10,360 bases of DNA from Nitrospinota bacterium (GCA_022562795.1 JADFOP010000056.1:1-10360); one strand, 5' to 3'. Shown: positions 1 through 5,286, counted from the stretch's first letter. The notes: generated by a model from the letters alone, not told the origin. A program made the numbers and translations.

Positions 1-498
1 TCAATAGATGGGATCAATAGTTATGATCCAGTTCTAGATGATGATATTCCGTATATTGGCGAAACCAATGAATTCGTTGTGCAGACGACTGTCAATATCC
101 ACAATCCCACAGAGGGGACCGTGCGGTTCAACAAAAAGGTGGTGATAGTGGAACCTCAGCACGCCAACTCCAATACGGAAGTGTCAGCTAAAGACGGTAT
201 AACATTGGGCGCCAACAAGGCCCACAGCATCGATTGTTTAGACATTGTGAATATCCTGACAGTTGATCAAGGTGATCCTGTGATTCATCCCGAGGATTTC
301 GATGTTGAGCGGGTCTTTGAGGGATGGGTCGTCATCGAAAGCGAAAAAGGCAAAAGGATTCCGGACCTGGCCGTCTGTGCCAATTATTTCGCCGCGGTGT
401 GGGATGACACCAATGATGAGGGTGGAGGGGTTTCCGTAGAAACGGTGTGCTACGATCCTATCAGGGTGAGGTTCAGGGGGAAATTCGTGCTCGAGTAG
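1..498 (+). CDS. Secreted protein of unknown function, paralogue 1 (5' end missing)
   Basis: The reading frame is open from the first base to a TAG at 496-498, so the gene starts before the window and its N-terminus is not seen. I do not recognise a named family. The visible 165 residues match the complete neighbour at 559-1194 almost throughout. Shared blocks are TNEFVV, TTVNIHNPT, FNKKVVIVEPQH, DGITLGANKAH, EGWVVIESEKGKRIPDLAV, CANYFAAVWD and PIRVRF. Three cysteines (in IDCLD, AVCANY and TVCYDP) sit at the same places as in the paralogue. The main difference is a loop about four residues longer before the FEGWVVIE block. By analogy with the neighbour it should be exported. The alternating hydrophobic/polar pattern suggests a beta-sandwich, which is inference. 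The DNA is clearly more AT-rich than the minus-strand genes. Role unknown; that it is a real gene is well supported by the duplicated, conserved partner. Confidence 0.8.
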   Translation, partial: SIDGINSYDPVLDDDIPYIGETNEFVVQTTVNIHNPTEGTVRFNKKVVIVEPQHANSNTEVSAKDGITLGANKAHSIDCLDIVNILTVDQGDPVIHPEDFDVERVFEGWVVIESEKGKRIPDLAVCANYFAAVWDDTNDEGGGVSVETVCYDPIRVRFRGKFVLE

Positions 499-514
499 AG
501 GAATCAAGGACCAT

Positions 515-530
515 TTGTAGGACGCCAAGG
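515..530 (+). repeat. Duplicated 3' flank, copy 1
   Basis: TTGTAGGACGCCAAGG lies 16 bases after the first paralogue's stop codon. The same 16 bases recur at 1213-1228, 18 bases after the second paralogue's stop. The bases before it are also similar in both places. This marks the end of the tandem duplication unit, about 700 bp long. It also resembles the start of the TGTAGGGACGCC hairpin repeat found at 1271-1298, so it could be a decayed copy of that family. Confidence 0.6.
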
Positions 531-558
531 CGCCACACCAGAGAGAGGAGAGAATACG

Positions 559-1194
559 ATGAGATTCATGGAATGGTCGAAGACCAATTTCCCGGCCAGG
601 TTCGCGGTGCTCGCCCTGGTGGGCGCGTTCGTCGCCTCGCTGGGGGTCGTCGCCTTGCCCTCCGAGGCGGAGGCCGGGAGAAGGAATGTCTGGAGCGTGA
701 AGTTTAAGTGTTCACAGGATGATGGCAATACTAACTTTGACGAACTTGTCGATCTTCCGTATATTGACGAAACGAATGAATTCGTTGTGTTTACGACTGT
801 CAATATCCACAATCCCACCGACCGAACCGTGGATTTCAACAAGAAGGTGGTGATAGTGGAACCTCAGCACGTCAACTCCACTACGAAAGTGTCAGATAAG
901 GACGGTATAACATTGGGCGCCAACAAGGCCCACAACATCGATTGTAAGGACATTCATAAATTGTTTAAAGATTCTACCATCGATCCCGACAATTTCGAGG
1001 TTGAGGAGGTCTATGAGGGCTGGGTCGTCATCGAATCTGAAAAAGGCAAGAGGATTCCGGACCTGGCCGTCTGTGCCAATTATTTCGCCGCGGTGTGGGA
1101 TACCTCCACTGATAAGGGTGGAGGGACCTCGGCACAAACGCTGTGCTATAAGCCCATCAGGGTGAGGTTCACGGGGGATTTCAAGCTCTTTTAA
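559..1194 (+). CDS. Secreted protein of unknown function, paralogue 2
   Basis: A 211-residue protein starting at ATG 559, preceded by a purine-rich GAGAGGAGAG ribosome binding site at about 541-553. Residues 1-40 look like a Sec signal peptide: a charged start (MRFMEWSKTNFPAR), a hydrophobic Ala/Val/Leu/Gly core, then SEAEAG, which fits signal peptidase cleavage after AEA. The mature part carries the same blocks as the upstream gene (VNIHNPT, KKVVIVEPQH, GITLGANKAH, EGWVVIESEKGKR, CANYFAAVWD, PIRVRF) and four cysteines that could form disulfides outside the cytoplasm. It starts 60 bp after the first paralogue ends, so the two are probably co-transcribed. The similarity continues past both stop codons (16 identical bases at 515-530 and 1213-1228), pointing to a tandem duplication that included the 3' flank. 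I do not recognise the family and assign no function. Confidence 0.87.
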   Translation: MRFMEWSKTNFPARFAVLALVGAFVASLGVVALPSEAEAGRRNVWSVKFKCSQDDGNTNFDELVDLPYIDETNEFVVFTTVNIHNPTDRTVDFNKKVVIVEPQHVNSTTKVSDKDGITLGANKAHNIDCKDIHKLFKDSTIDPDNFEVEEVYEGWVVIESEKGKRIPDLAVCANYFAAVWDTSTDKGGGTSAQTLCYKPIRVRFTGDFKLF

Positions 1195-1212
1195 GCAGTA
1201 ATTGAGGAGCCC

Positions 1213-1248
1213 TTGTAGGACGCCAAGGGGTCGCGGGTGAGCGGCCCC
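1213..1248 (+). repeat. Duplicated 3' flank copy 2, running into a GC hairpin
   Basis: Bases 1213-1228 repeat the motif at 515-530. They run into an inverted repeat: GGGGTCGC (1227-1234), a 6-base loop, then GCGGCCCC (1241-1248), eight pairs including one G-T. The hairpin stands about 30 bp after the stop of the second secreted-protein gene. It has no following T-run, so it is not a classical intrinsic terminator, though it could protect the 3' end of the transcript. Confidence 0.45.
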
Positions 1249-1270
1249 CTGGCCCCGACACCTTATTAGG

Positions 1271-1298
1271 CCGGACACCCACAAGGGGCGTCCCTACA
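1271..1298 (-). repeat. 28-bp hairpin repeat, unit 1
   Basis: Read on the minus strand it is TGTAGGGACGCCCC, then TTGTGGGTGTCCGG. The arms GGACGCCC and GGGTGTCC pair over eight bases with one G-T and a five-base loop. It belongs with the units at 1367-1394 and 1407-1434: same length, same TGTAGGGAC start, same GTCC end, and changed stem middles that still pair. Confidence 0.7.
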
Positions 1299-1366
1299 AT
1301 AGGGCCGAGGATTTCCCCTCTAACCCCTGGACCAGGGGCTCAATCTCTTCATTGCTCAAAAGACCG

Positions 1367-1394
1367 TGTAGGGACAGCCTTCATGGCTGTCCGG
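1367..1394 (+). repeat. 28-bp hairpin repeat, unit 2
   Basis: Begins TGTAGGGACAGCC and ends GGCTGTCCGG. The arms GGACAGCC (1372-1379) and GGCTGTCC (1385-1392) pair perfectly over eight bases around the loop TTCAT. It faces unit 3 head to head, so the pair forms a 68-bp inverted structure. Confidence 0.75.
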
Positions 1395-1406
1395 CCTTTT
1401 AGCCTT

Positions 1407-1434
1407 TCGGACAGGGATAAACCCTGTCCCTACA
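1407..1434 (-). repeat. 28-bp hairpin repeat, unit 3
   Basis: On the minus strand it begins TGTAGGGACAGGG and ends CCCTGTCCGA. The arms GGACAGGG (1409-1416) and CCCTGTCC (1422-1429) pair perfectly around a five-base loop. Together with unit 2 it gives 10-bp perfect terminal inverted repeats, TGTAGGGACA at 1367-1376 and TGTCCCTACA at 1425-1434. Confidence 0.75.
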
Positions 1435-1493
1435 AAAATCAAAAAAAACGCCCTCGATTCGGGAAGTAAAGGAAATACGGGAAGTACGTGACG

Positions 1494-1512
1494 ACAGGCG
1501 CGCCTGTTTTTT
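1494..1512 (+). terminator. Possible intrinsic terminator for the plus-strand genes
   Basis: The 14-base palindrome ACAGGCGCGCCTGT (1494-1507) can fold as a five-pair stem with a CGCG loop and is followed by a run of six T (1507-1512) on the plus strand. That is a small intrinsic-terminator layout. It lies 300 bp past the second secreted-protein gene, in the convergent gap, so it would stop read-through into the opposing block. The stem is short, so strength is uncertain. Confidence 0.4.
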
Positions 1513-1519
1513 GATGTTA

Positions 1520-1534
1520 TCCGCCTGAGGCGGA
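1520..1534. repeat. 15-bp palindromic repeat TCCGCCTGAGGCGGA, copy 1
   Basis: Seven-base arms, TCCGCCT and AGGCGGA, flank a single central base. The same 15 bases occur at 1570-1584 and 1621-1635. This copy stands alone, without the 31-bp context of the other two. Confidence 0.75.
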
Positions 1535-1556
1535 TTTAGGCTGTCCGTGTTTTCTT

Positions 1557-1587
1557 TGCGGACAGGGAGTCCGCCTGAGGCGGAGCC
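1557..1587. repeat. 31-bp direct repeat, copy 1
   Basis: Starts TGCGGACAGGGAG and ends with the palindrome plus GCC. It is identical to 1608-1638, offset by 51 bp. Two hairpins overlap inside it: GCGGAC/GTCCGC around AGGGA, and TCCGCCT/AGGCGGA. They share TCCGC, so only one can form at a time. Just upstream, CTGTCCG (1541-1547) can also pair with CGGACAG (1559-1565). Confidence 0.8.
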
Positions 1588-1594
1588 GGCCCGA

Positions 1595-2176
1595 CTACCC
1601 CGTTTTATGCGGACAGGGAGTCCGCCTGAGGCGGAGCCCCCCCCGGTTGAGGGCGGCTGCCAGCCGGGCGGCGAGCTTTTCAGGAAGCCCGTCTCGGTTG
1701 GCCGGCGTCACCTCGATGAGGGTGACGGCCGGGTGGGTCTTGAGCCGCCGGACGAAGGGAGGGTTTCCCACCATGACGGTGCCCACCAGTGGGGCGGGCC
1801 CCTCCACGGTCTGGGTGAGAAGCGCCTTGAACGCCTCCGAGAAGAGCTCCATCTTGCCGATCTCGTCTACGATCAGAAGAGCGCCGGAGGCCAGCCCCGC
1901 CTCCAAGGCTGGGATGGCCACCGCCTCGAAGCTCTCCAGCTCCACGCCGTATCGCCCGACCCGCCAGGGGCTCGGAATCTCGAGCCGTGCCAGGGTGCCG
2001 CGACGGCCGTCGAGGCTCTCGACGTCGAAGCCCACCCGCCTCCCGTCCCGGCGCACCTCGCGGGTGAAGAAGCCCGCCGCCGGGACATCGAGCCTTTCTA
2101 AGAGCCTCTCGATACAGGTGGTTTTACCCACCCGCGGCGGGCCCGTGAGCAGGAGCTTCGGGGGAGGGTCTTCCAT
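1595..2176 (-). CDS. THEP1-type nucleoside-triphosphatase (P-loop NTPase)
   Basis: A 193-residue P-loop protein. The N-terminal strand KLLLTG leads into a Walker A motif, GPPRVGKTT (residues 12-20). A hydrophobic strand ending in acids, LLIVDEIGKMEL (100-111), is the Walker B. The order (TGPPRVGKTT, then GFFTREVR, then a VDEIGKMEL block) is that of the THEP1/NTPase_1 family of small NTPases, which hydrolyse nucleoside triphosphates; the cellular role is not well defined. The length is near or slightly above the family's usual one. The last 13 or so residues, LRLRRTPCPHKTG, are arginine-rich and come from a palindromic repeat, so they are unlikely to be part of the ancestral fold. The ATG start lies 18 bp after the stop of the small basic protein gene, with GGGAG upstream, which suggests co-transcription. 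Assignment to the family is fairly sure; the substrate is not known. Confidence 0.87.
   Translation of the reverse strand: MEDPPPKLLLTGPPRVGKTTCIERLLERLDVPAAGFFTREVRRDGRRVGFDVESLDGRRGTLARLEIPSPWRVGRYGVELESFEAVAIPALEAGLASGALLIVDEIGKMELFSEAFKALLTQTVEGPAPLVGTVMVGNPPFVRRLKTHPAVTLIEVTPANRDGLPEKLAARLAAALNRGGLRLRRTPCPHKTG
1608..1638. repeat. 31-bp direct repeat, copy 2, inside the NTPase gene
   Basis: Identical to 1557-1587. This copy lies within the minus-strand NTPase reading frame and encodes about residues 180-190, just before the stop at 1595-1597. The frame therefore appears to have been extended or replaced at its 3' end by the repeat. Confidence 0.8.
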
Positions 2177-2194
2177 GGGGGCCTTCGGCTCCCG

Positions 2195-2350
2195 TCACTC
2201 CCGCTTTTCCCTAAGCTCCGCCCCCGATGGAGCCTCGTCCAGGGGCAGAGTTCGGGGCGGGTTCTTCCTGAACTCGCGGCGACTCTCCTTGCCGCTCCTG
2301 CGGTGCTTGTTTCTTCGGCGCCGCTTGGTCCTCTGAGACGGAGTAGCCAT
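2195..2350 (-). CDS. 51-residue very basic protein, unrecognised
   Basis: A short reading frame from ATG (complement of 2348-2350) to TGA (complement of 2195-2197). The protein begins MATPSQRTKRRRRNKHRRSG. About 18 of 51 residues are Arg or Lys, nearly all in the first 33; the last part (LPLDEAPSGAELREKRE) is mixed and more acidic. A GGGAG ribosome binding site sits about six bases before the ATG. The gene lies between the hydratase and the NTPase on the same strand, 18 bp before the latter. The composition suggests binding to RNA, DNA or the ribosome. I do not recognise it: it lacks the cysteine pairs of many bL32 proteins and does not match bTHX. The open frame, the RBS and the operon position support a real gene, but codon evidence from 51 codons is limited. 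Confidence 0.55.
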   Translation of the reverse strand: MATPSQRTKRRRRNKHRRSGKESRREFRKNPPRTLPLDEAPSGAELREKRE

Positions 2351-2430
2351 GGGACGCTCCCTATCTTCGTTTCATGTGACCTGTCGCGAGCCGGGCCTCC
2401 GAAGTCCTACCGAAGGGAACTCACTATCCG

Positions 2431-2498
2431 TGAATTTCCGCGATTTTCCGCGATTTTCCGAATATCTCTGTAGCGGGCTCATTTTCCGCGAAATTCCG
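2431..2498. repeat. Short iterated motif ATTTTCCGCG around the hydratase stop
   Basis: On the plus strand, CGATTTTCCG is repeated twice in tandem (2441-2460), preceded by GAATTTCCG. Related ATTTTCCGCG and AAATTCCGC follow at 2481-2498, inside the hydratase's last codons. The core TTCCG occurs five times in about 65 bp. Most of the 128-bp gap 2351-2478 holds nothing else recognisable beyond the RBS of the basic protein. Confidence 0.5.
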
Positions 2499-3273
2499 CC
2501 TTTCGTTTTTCAAGGAAGGCTTCGGTGCCCTCGACGATGTCCTCGGTGCCGCAAAGAAGCCCGAAGCTGTTTGCCTCGAGGTCCAGCCCCTGCTCCAGGG
2601 TCAAGTCGCCGGCCTGACGGACGCACTCGATTATCACCTTCAACGCCAGAGGGGACTTAGCCGCGAGGGCGGAGGCGACCGCGCGGACGGTGGGCATCAG
2701 CTCCTCGGCCGCAACCACCTGATTCACAATCCCCAGGCGGAGAGCCTCGCTGGCGTCGAACATCTCTCCCAAGAGCAGATGCTCCAAAGCCTTCCTCGCC
2801 CCTGCGAGGCGGGTCAATTGCTGGGTTCCACCCCAGCAGGGGTTGAAGCCGAGGTTGACCTCCGGCTGGCCGAACTGGGCCCCCTCGGCCGCGTAGCCAA
2901 GGGTGCAGGCGTAGAGCAACTCGCACCCGGCGCCGAGGCAGTATCCGTTGACGGCGGCGATGACGGGCTTTCCGAGCCCCATGACGAGGTTGATCAGAGG
3001 TCGGCCCCTCATCGGCAGGGCGTCTCGGCCTTCCAGCGCTCCGCCCTTTACTATCTCATTGATCTCGGTTACGTCTGCCCCAGCGATGAAGGCCTTCTTG
3101 CCCGCGCCGGTTAGGATGACGACCCGCACCTCCTCATCGGCCCGAGCATCCAAGAATGCCTCCTCCATCTCCAATACAGATGCGCGATTGAGGGCATTAA
3201 AGACACGAGGGCGATTGACGGTGATGGTGGCGATTCCCTCTTCCAACTCATAGAGGAGATTCTCATAGGCCAT
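2479..3273 (-). CDS. Enoyl-CoA hydratase/isomerase (crotonase) family protein
   Basis: A 264-residue crotonase-fold protein of normal family length. The N-terminal part reads as a typical ECH (ITVNRPRVFNALN, residues 17-29), followed by the oxyanion-hole region FIAGADV (62-68) and the active-site segment NGYCLGAGCEL (109-119). It keeps both glutamates used by true enoyl-CoA hydratases: Glu118 (in GCEL) and Glu138 (in FGQPEVNLG), 20 residues apart, equivalent to Glu144 and Glu164 of the rat enzyme. Hydration of a trans-2-enoyl-CoA to 3-hydroxyacyl-CoA, in fatty acid or butyrate-type metabolism, is therefore the most likely reaction. A few changes (Cys112, Thr124 where Asp is common, FNPCWGGT instead of the usual IPGAGGT) leave the acyl-chain preference open. 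An AGGAG site precedes the ATG. It lies 31 bp after the DHH phosphoesterase gene, on the same strand. No other beta-oxidation gene is in the window. Confidence 0.93.
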   Translation of the reverse strand: MAYENLLYELEEGIATITVNRPRVFNALNRASVLEMEEAFLDARADEEVRVVILTGAGKKAFIAGADVTEINEIVKGGALEGRDALPMRGRPLINLVMGLGKPVIAAVNGYCLGAGCELLYACTLGYAAEGAQFGQPEVNLGFNPCWGGTQQLTRLAGARKALEHLLLGEMFDASEALRLGIVNQVVAAEELMPTVRAVASALAAKSPLALKVIIECVRQAGDLTLEQGLDLEANSFGLLCGTEDIVEGTEAFLEKRKAEFRGK

Positions 3274-3304
3274 GCCGGTCTCCTTTCGTCTACAGCTGGC
3301 CGCC

Positions 3305-4306
3305 TCAGCGAGTATCGCGGGAGGTGCCGCCGGTTCTCTCCATCATGGCCTTGGCCAATGCCTCCAGGACCCTGGCCTTGGCCTCCGCCAGGGAGCCCTC
3401 GAGGCTGCAGCCCGCCGCCTTCGTGTGGCCGCCGCCGCCGAAGAGCCCCGCAACCGCATCGACCTCGCAAGGGCCCTTGGAGCGAAGGCTCACCCTGACC
3501 AAACCAGGCCGCTCCTCCTTGAAGAGGCAGGCCACCTCGGCGCCCTTGACGCTAATGGCGGCATCGACAAAGCTCCCCGTATCAAGGGGAGGGTCGGGAT
3601 GGTCGGCGTAGAGCACATTGGGAACCATCATGAAGCTGACCCGCCCGTCGAGGTGGAGCTCCAAGGCCTCCAGGCAGCGGCCCATGGTCCTAAGACTCTC
3701 TACAGGGCGCTCGTAATAAATGGCTCGGCTTACGTTATGAGGGTCGACCCCGAGCTTAAGCATCTCGGCGGCGATAGCCACCGCCTTGGGCGAGGTGTTG
3801 GAGAAGCTGAACCGCCCCGTATCAAAGAAAATTCCGGTATAGATGAGGGTCGCCATATCCCGGTCGATTGTCAAGCCGAGATGCCGAACTACATCGTATA
3901 TGAGCTCAACCGTGGAGCTCGCTCCTTGATCGACGCAGACGGCGCCGCCGAACCCCGTGTTGGAGGGGTGATGATCGATGTTTGCCACCCGCTCAAGAGG
4001 GGGTAGGGAGTCCTCGATCGGCCCAAGCCTCTCTAAGCTAGGCACATCCACCACCACTGCCGCCTCCGCAGAGAGGCCGGCCTCCAGGGAGGAAGGGCCC
4101 TCGACGTCCCCGATCCCCGGAAGGAAGCTGTAGGTGGGGTCGGGCGAAGCATCCGGGATTACGATTCTACACGGACGGCCGAGCTGCCGACAGCAAGCTT
4201 GGACTGCCAAGACCGAAGCCAGGGCGTCCCCGTCAGCGTTGGAGTGGGTGGTGGCGAAGAACGACGTGTGGGTGCGAAGAAAGGTTGCGACCGCCGCGAT
4301 TCCCAT
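3305..4306 (-). CDS. nrnA: DHH/DHHA1 phosphoesterase, NrnA-like (nanoRNase / pAp phosphatase)
   Basis: A 333-residue protein with the two-domain DHH-DHHA1 layout. In the DHH domain: THSNADGDALAS (residues 20-31), with His21, Asp25 and Asp27 as metal ligands; Asp87 in VVVDVPS; the signature DHH at 111-113; and Asp162 in YTGIFFDTGRF. The C-terminal DHHA1 domain shows LFGGGGHTKAAGC (288-300), which binds substrate. This set matches the NrnA group, Mn-dependent cytoplasmic enzymes that degrade RNA oligonucleotides of 2-5 nt and, in several bacteria, dephosphorylate 3'-phosphoadenosine 5'-phosphate. The first motif has Ala24 where Pro is usual (SHxxPDGDA); the metal ligands are unaffected. There is no RecJ-type extension and no CBS domain. 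The ATG at 4306 follows the zinc-ribbon gene by 23 bp, with GGAGG and a G-run upstream. The choice between nanoRNase, pAp phosphatase and cyclic-dinucleotide activity cannot be made from sequence. Confidence 0.9.
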   Translation of the reverse strand: MGIAAVATFLRTHTSFFATTHSNADGDALASVLAVQACCRQLGRPCRIVIPDASPDPTYSFLPGIGDVEGPSSLEAGLSAEAAVVVDVPSLERLGPIEDSLPPLERVANIDHHPSNTGFGGAVCVDQGASSTVELIYDVVRHLGLTIDRDMATLIYTGIFFDTGRFSFSNTSPKAVAIAAEMLKLGVDPHNVSRAIYYERPVESLRTMGRCLEALELHLDGRVSFMMVPNVLYADHPDPPLDTGSFVDAAISVKGAEVACLFKEERPGLVRVSLRSKGPCEVDAVAGLFGGGGHTKAAGCSLEGSLAEAKARVLEALAKAMMERTGGTSRDTR

Positions 4307-4329
4307 CCCCCTCGGTCAGACCTCCAGGG

Positions 4330-4566
4330 TCAGCGCCGCGCCCGTCGGCGGAGAGTTCCTTGGCGAGCGGCCAGAATGGGAGCGAGGTAGACGACGTTAT
4401 CTTTCCTGCCCAGCCGGGGCATGGGGCTGAAATGCTCGATGGTGAGGTCACCGTAATGACCGTTCCAGCAGCGATATGAATGCACCTTGTAGGCAAACGG
4501 GTCGAGGGTCACCTCGAAGAAAATGGGCGCTTGGCATCGTTCGCAGTAGCCGTATATGTGAGCCAT
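4330..4566 (-). CDS. Small zinc-ribbon-like protein of unknown function
   Basis: A 78-residue protein beginning MAHIYGYCERCQAPIFFEV. Cys8 and Cys11 form a CxxC knuckle; about 20 residues later comes YRCWNGHYGD with Cys33 and His37. Together these could bind one zinc ion (CX2C-X21-CX3H). The middle (HSYRCWNGHYGDLTIEHF) is aromatic and looks folded; the last part (RQGTLRRRARR) is basic, which would suit nucleic-acid binding. An AGAGGG ribosome binding site lies about nine bases before the ATG. The gene fits tightly between rlpA (33 bp) and the DHH phosphoesterase (23 bp) on the same strand. The tight spacing and the residue pattern support a genuine gene. I cannot name the family, and zinc binding is inferred. 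Confidence 0.7.
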   Translation of the reverse strand: MAHIYGYCERCQAPIFFEVTLDPFAYKVHSYRCWNGHYGDLTIEHFSPMPRLGRKDNVVYLAPILAARQGTLRRRARR

Positions 4567-4599
4567 TCAACGAAACCCTCTATCGCGTACGTAGGCGGG

Positions 4600-5286
4600 T
4601 CAGTACCGTATAATAAAAGTTGCCAGCCCCCGGTCATCTTCGAGACGCCCTGCGGCGACCTCAGCTTCCCTGAGCGTCGGGTACGGTCCCACCCGGACCC
4701 TGTAGAACCGGCCCTTAGGGCTTACCCAGGGCTGAATAATGACGTCCGGGTACTCGCGCTGGAGCCGGTCCTGGAGTCGGCGGGCGTTGGTAAAGCTGGC
4801 GAACGACCCAGCCTGCACCCGGTATTTGGTCTCCCCCCTGACCATATCGCCCCAAAGGAGCACCTTCAGGGACACCAGGGCTGTGCCGGCCTCCTCCATG
4901 TCAACCTTCCGGGCTGCGTCACGGGAAAGGTCGATGATGCGACCCTTGACGAATGGCCCCCGGTCGTTTATCTCCACCACGGCTTGGCGACCGTTGTCGA
5001 GATTCCTCACCTCCACCATAGTGCCAAAGGGCAGGGTGCGATGAGCCGCCGTAAGGTCGTTCATATCGTATATGGCTCCACTCGCCGTAGGCTTGCCATG
5101 GAAGTCTTCCCCATACCAGGAAGCTATGCCCGACAGGGCGTGTCCCGACCGCTCATAGGAGCTCGGTGCCCTCGCCCTACAACCCCAAGCCAACGCAATC
5201 AAAGCTATGCACACCACCAGGGCCCCTAGGCGTCGTCCTGCTTGAAGAGGCACCCTCATGGATGGACATCGTTTGAGGGGTTCCAT
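4600..5286 (-). CDS. rlpA: RlpA-family lipoprotein with C-terminal SPOR domain
   Basis: A 228-residue envelope protein. The N-terminus has a basic stretch and hydrophobic core ending LIALAWGC (Cys36), a slightly irregular lipobox, so it is probably a lipoprotein. Residues 51-145 are the RlpA double-psi beta-barrel: GIASWYGEDFHGKPTASG, TAAHRTLPFGT, NDRGPF and RIIDLS are all present. Residues 153-228 (KYRVQAGSF, then FYRVRVGPY) form a SPOR domain, which binds denuded septal peptidoglycan. In Pseudomonas, RlpA is a lytic transglycosylase acting on such glycan. Of the three residues linked to activity there, His (His82) and Asp (Asp108) are kept at the expected spacing, but the Glu is Ala71 (TASGAIYD). 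The start is uncertain: ATG 5286 lies 7 bp after the TPR gene's stop and has no clear ribosome binding site; ATG 5259 (MRVPLQ) would give a cleaner signal peptide. Probably co-transcribed with the TPR lipoprotein. Confidence 0.9.
   Translation of the reverse strand: MEPLKRCPSMRVPLQAGRRLGALVVCIALIALAWGCRARAPSSYERSGHALSGIASWYGEDFHGKPTASGAIYDMNDLTAAHRTLPFGTMVEVRNLDNGRQAVVEINDRGPFVKGRIIDLSRDAARKVDMEEAGTALVSLKVLLWGDMVRGETKYRVQAGSFASFTNARRLQDRLQREYPDVIIQPWVSPKGRFYRVRVGPYPTLREAEVAAGRLEDDRGLATFIIRY

Noticed and set aside
1435-1460. Minus-strand terminator for the NTPase operon at the A8 tract (1441-1448)
   Set aside because: A T-run follows on the minus strand, but the preceding CCC/GGG inverted repeat gives only three pairs.
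1195-1594. Complete insertion sequence
   Set aside because: No transposase frame lies between the inverted repeats; the elements are only tens of base pairs long.
1271-1638. CRISPR array
   Set aside because: Repeats are few, irregularly spaced, in both orientations and themselves hairpins; spacers of constant length and Cas genes are absent.
1647-2336. 229-residue plus-strand frame opposite the NTPase and the small basic protein
   Set aside because: Ser/Arg/Pro-rich low-complexity product antisense to a gene with Walker A and B motifs.
3272-4006. 244-residue plus-strand frame opposite the DHH phosphoesterase
   Set aside because: Antisense to a gene with a full DHH/DHHA1 motif set; no coherent domain of its own.
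4480-5229. 249-residue plus-strand frame opposite rlpA
   Set aside because: It lies antisense to a clear RlpA-SPOR gene and has no recognisable motifs; it is a by-product of GC-rich coding on the other strand.
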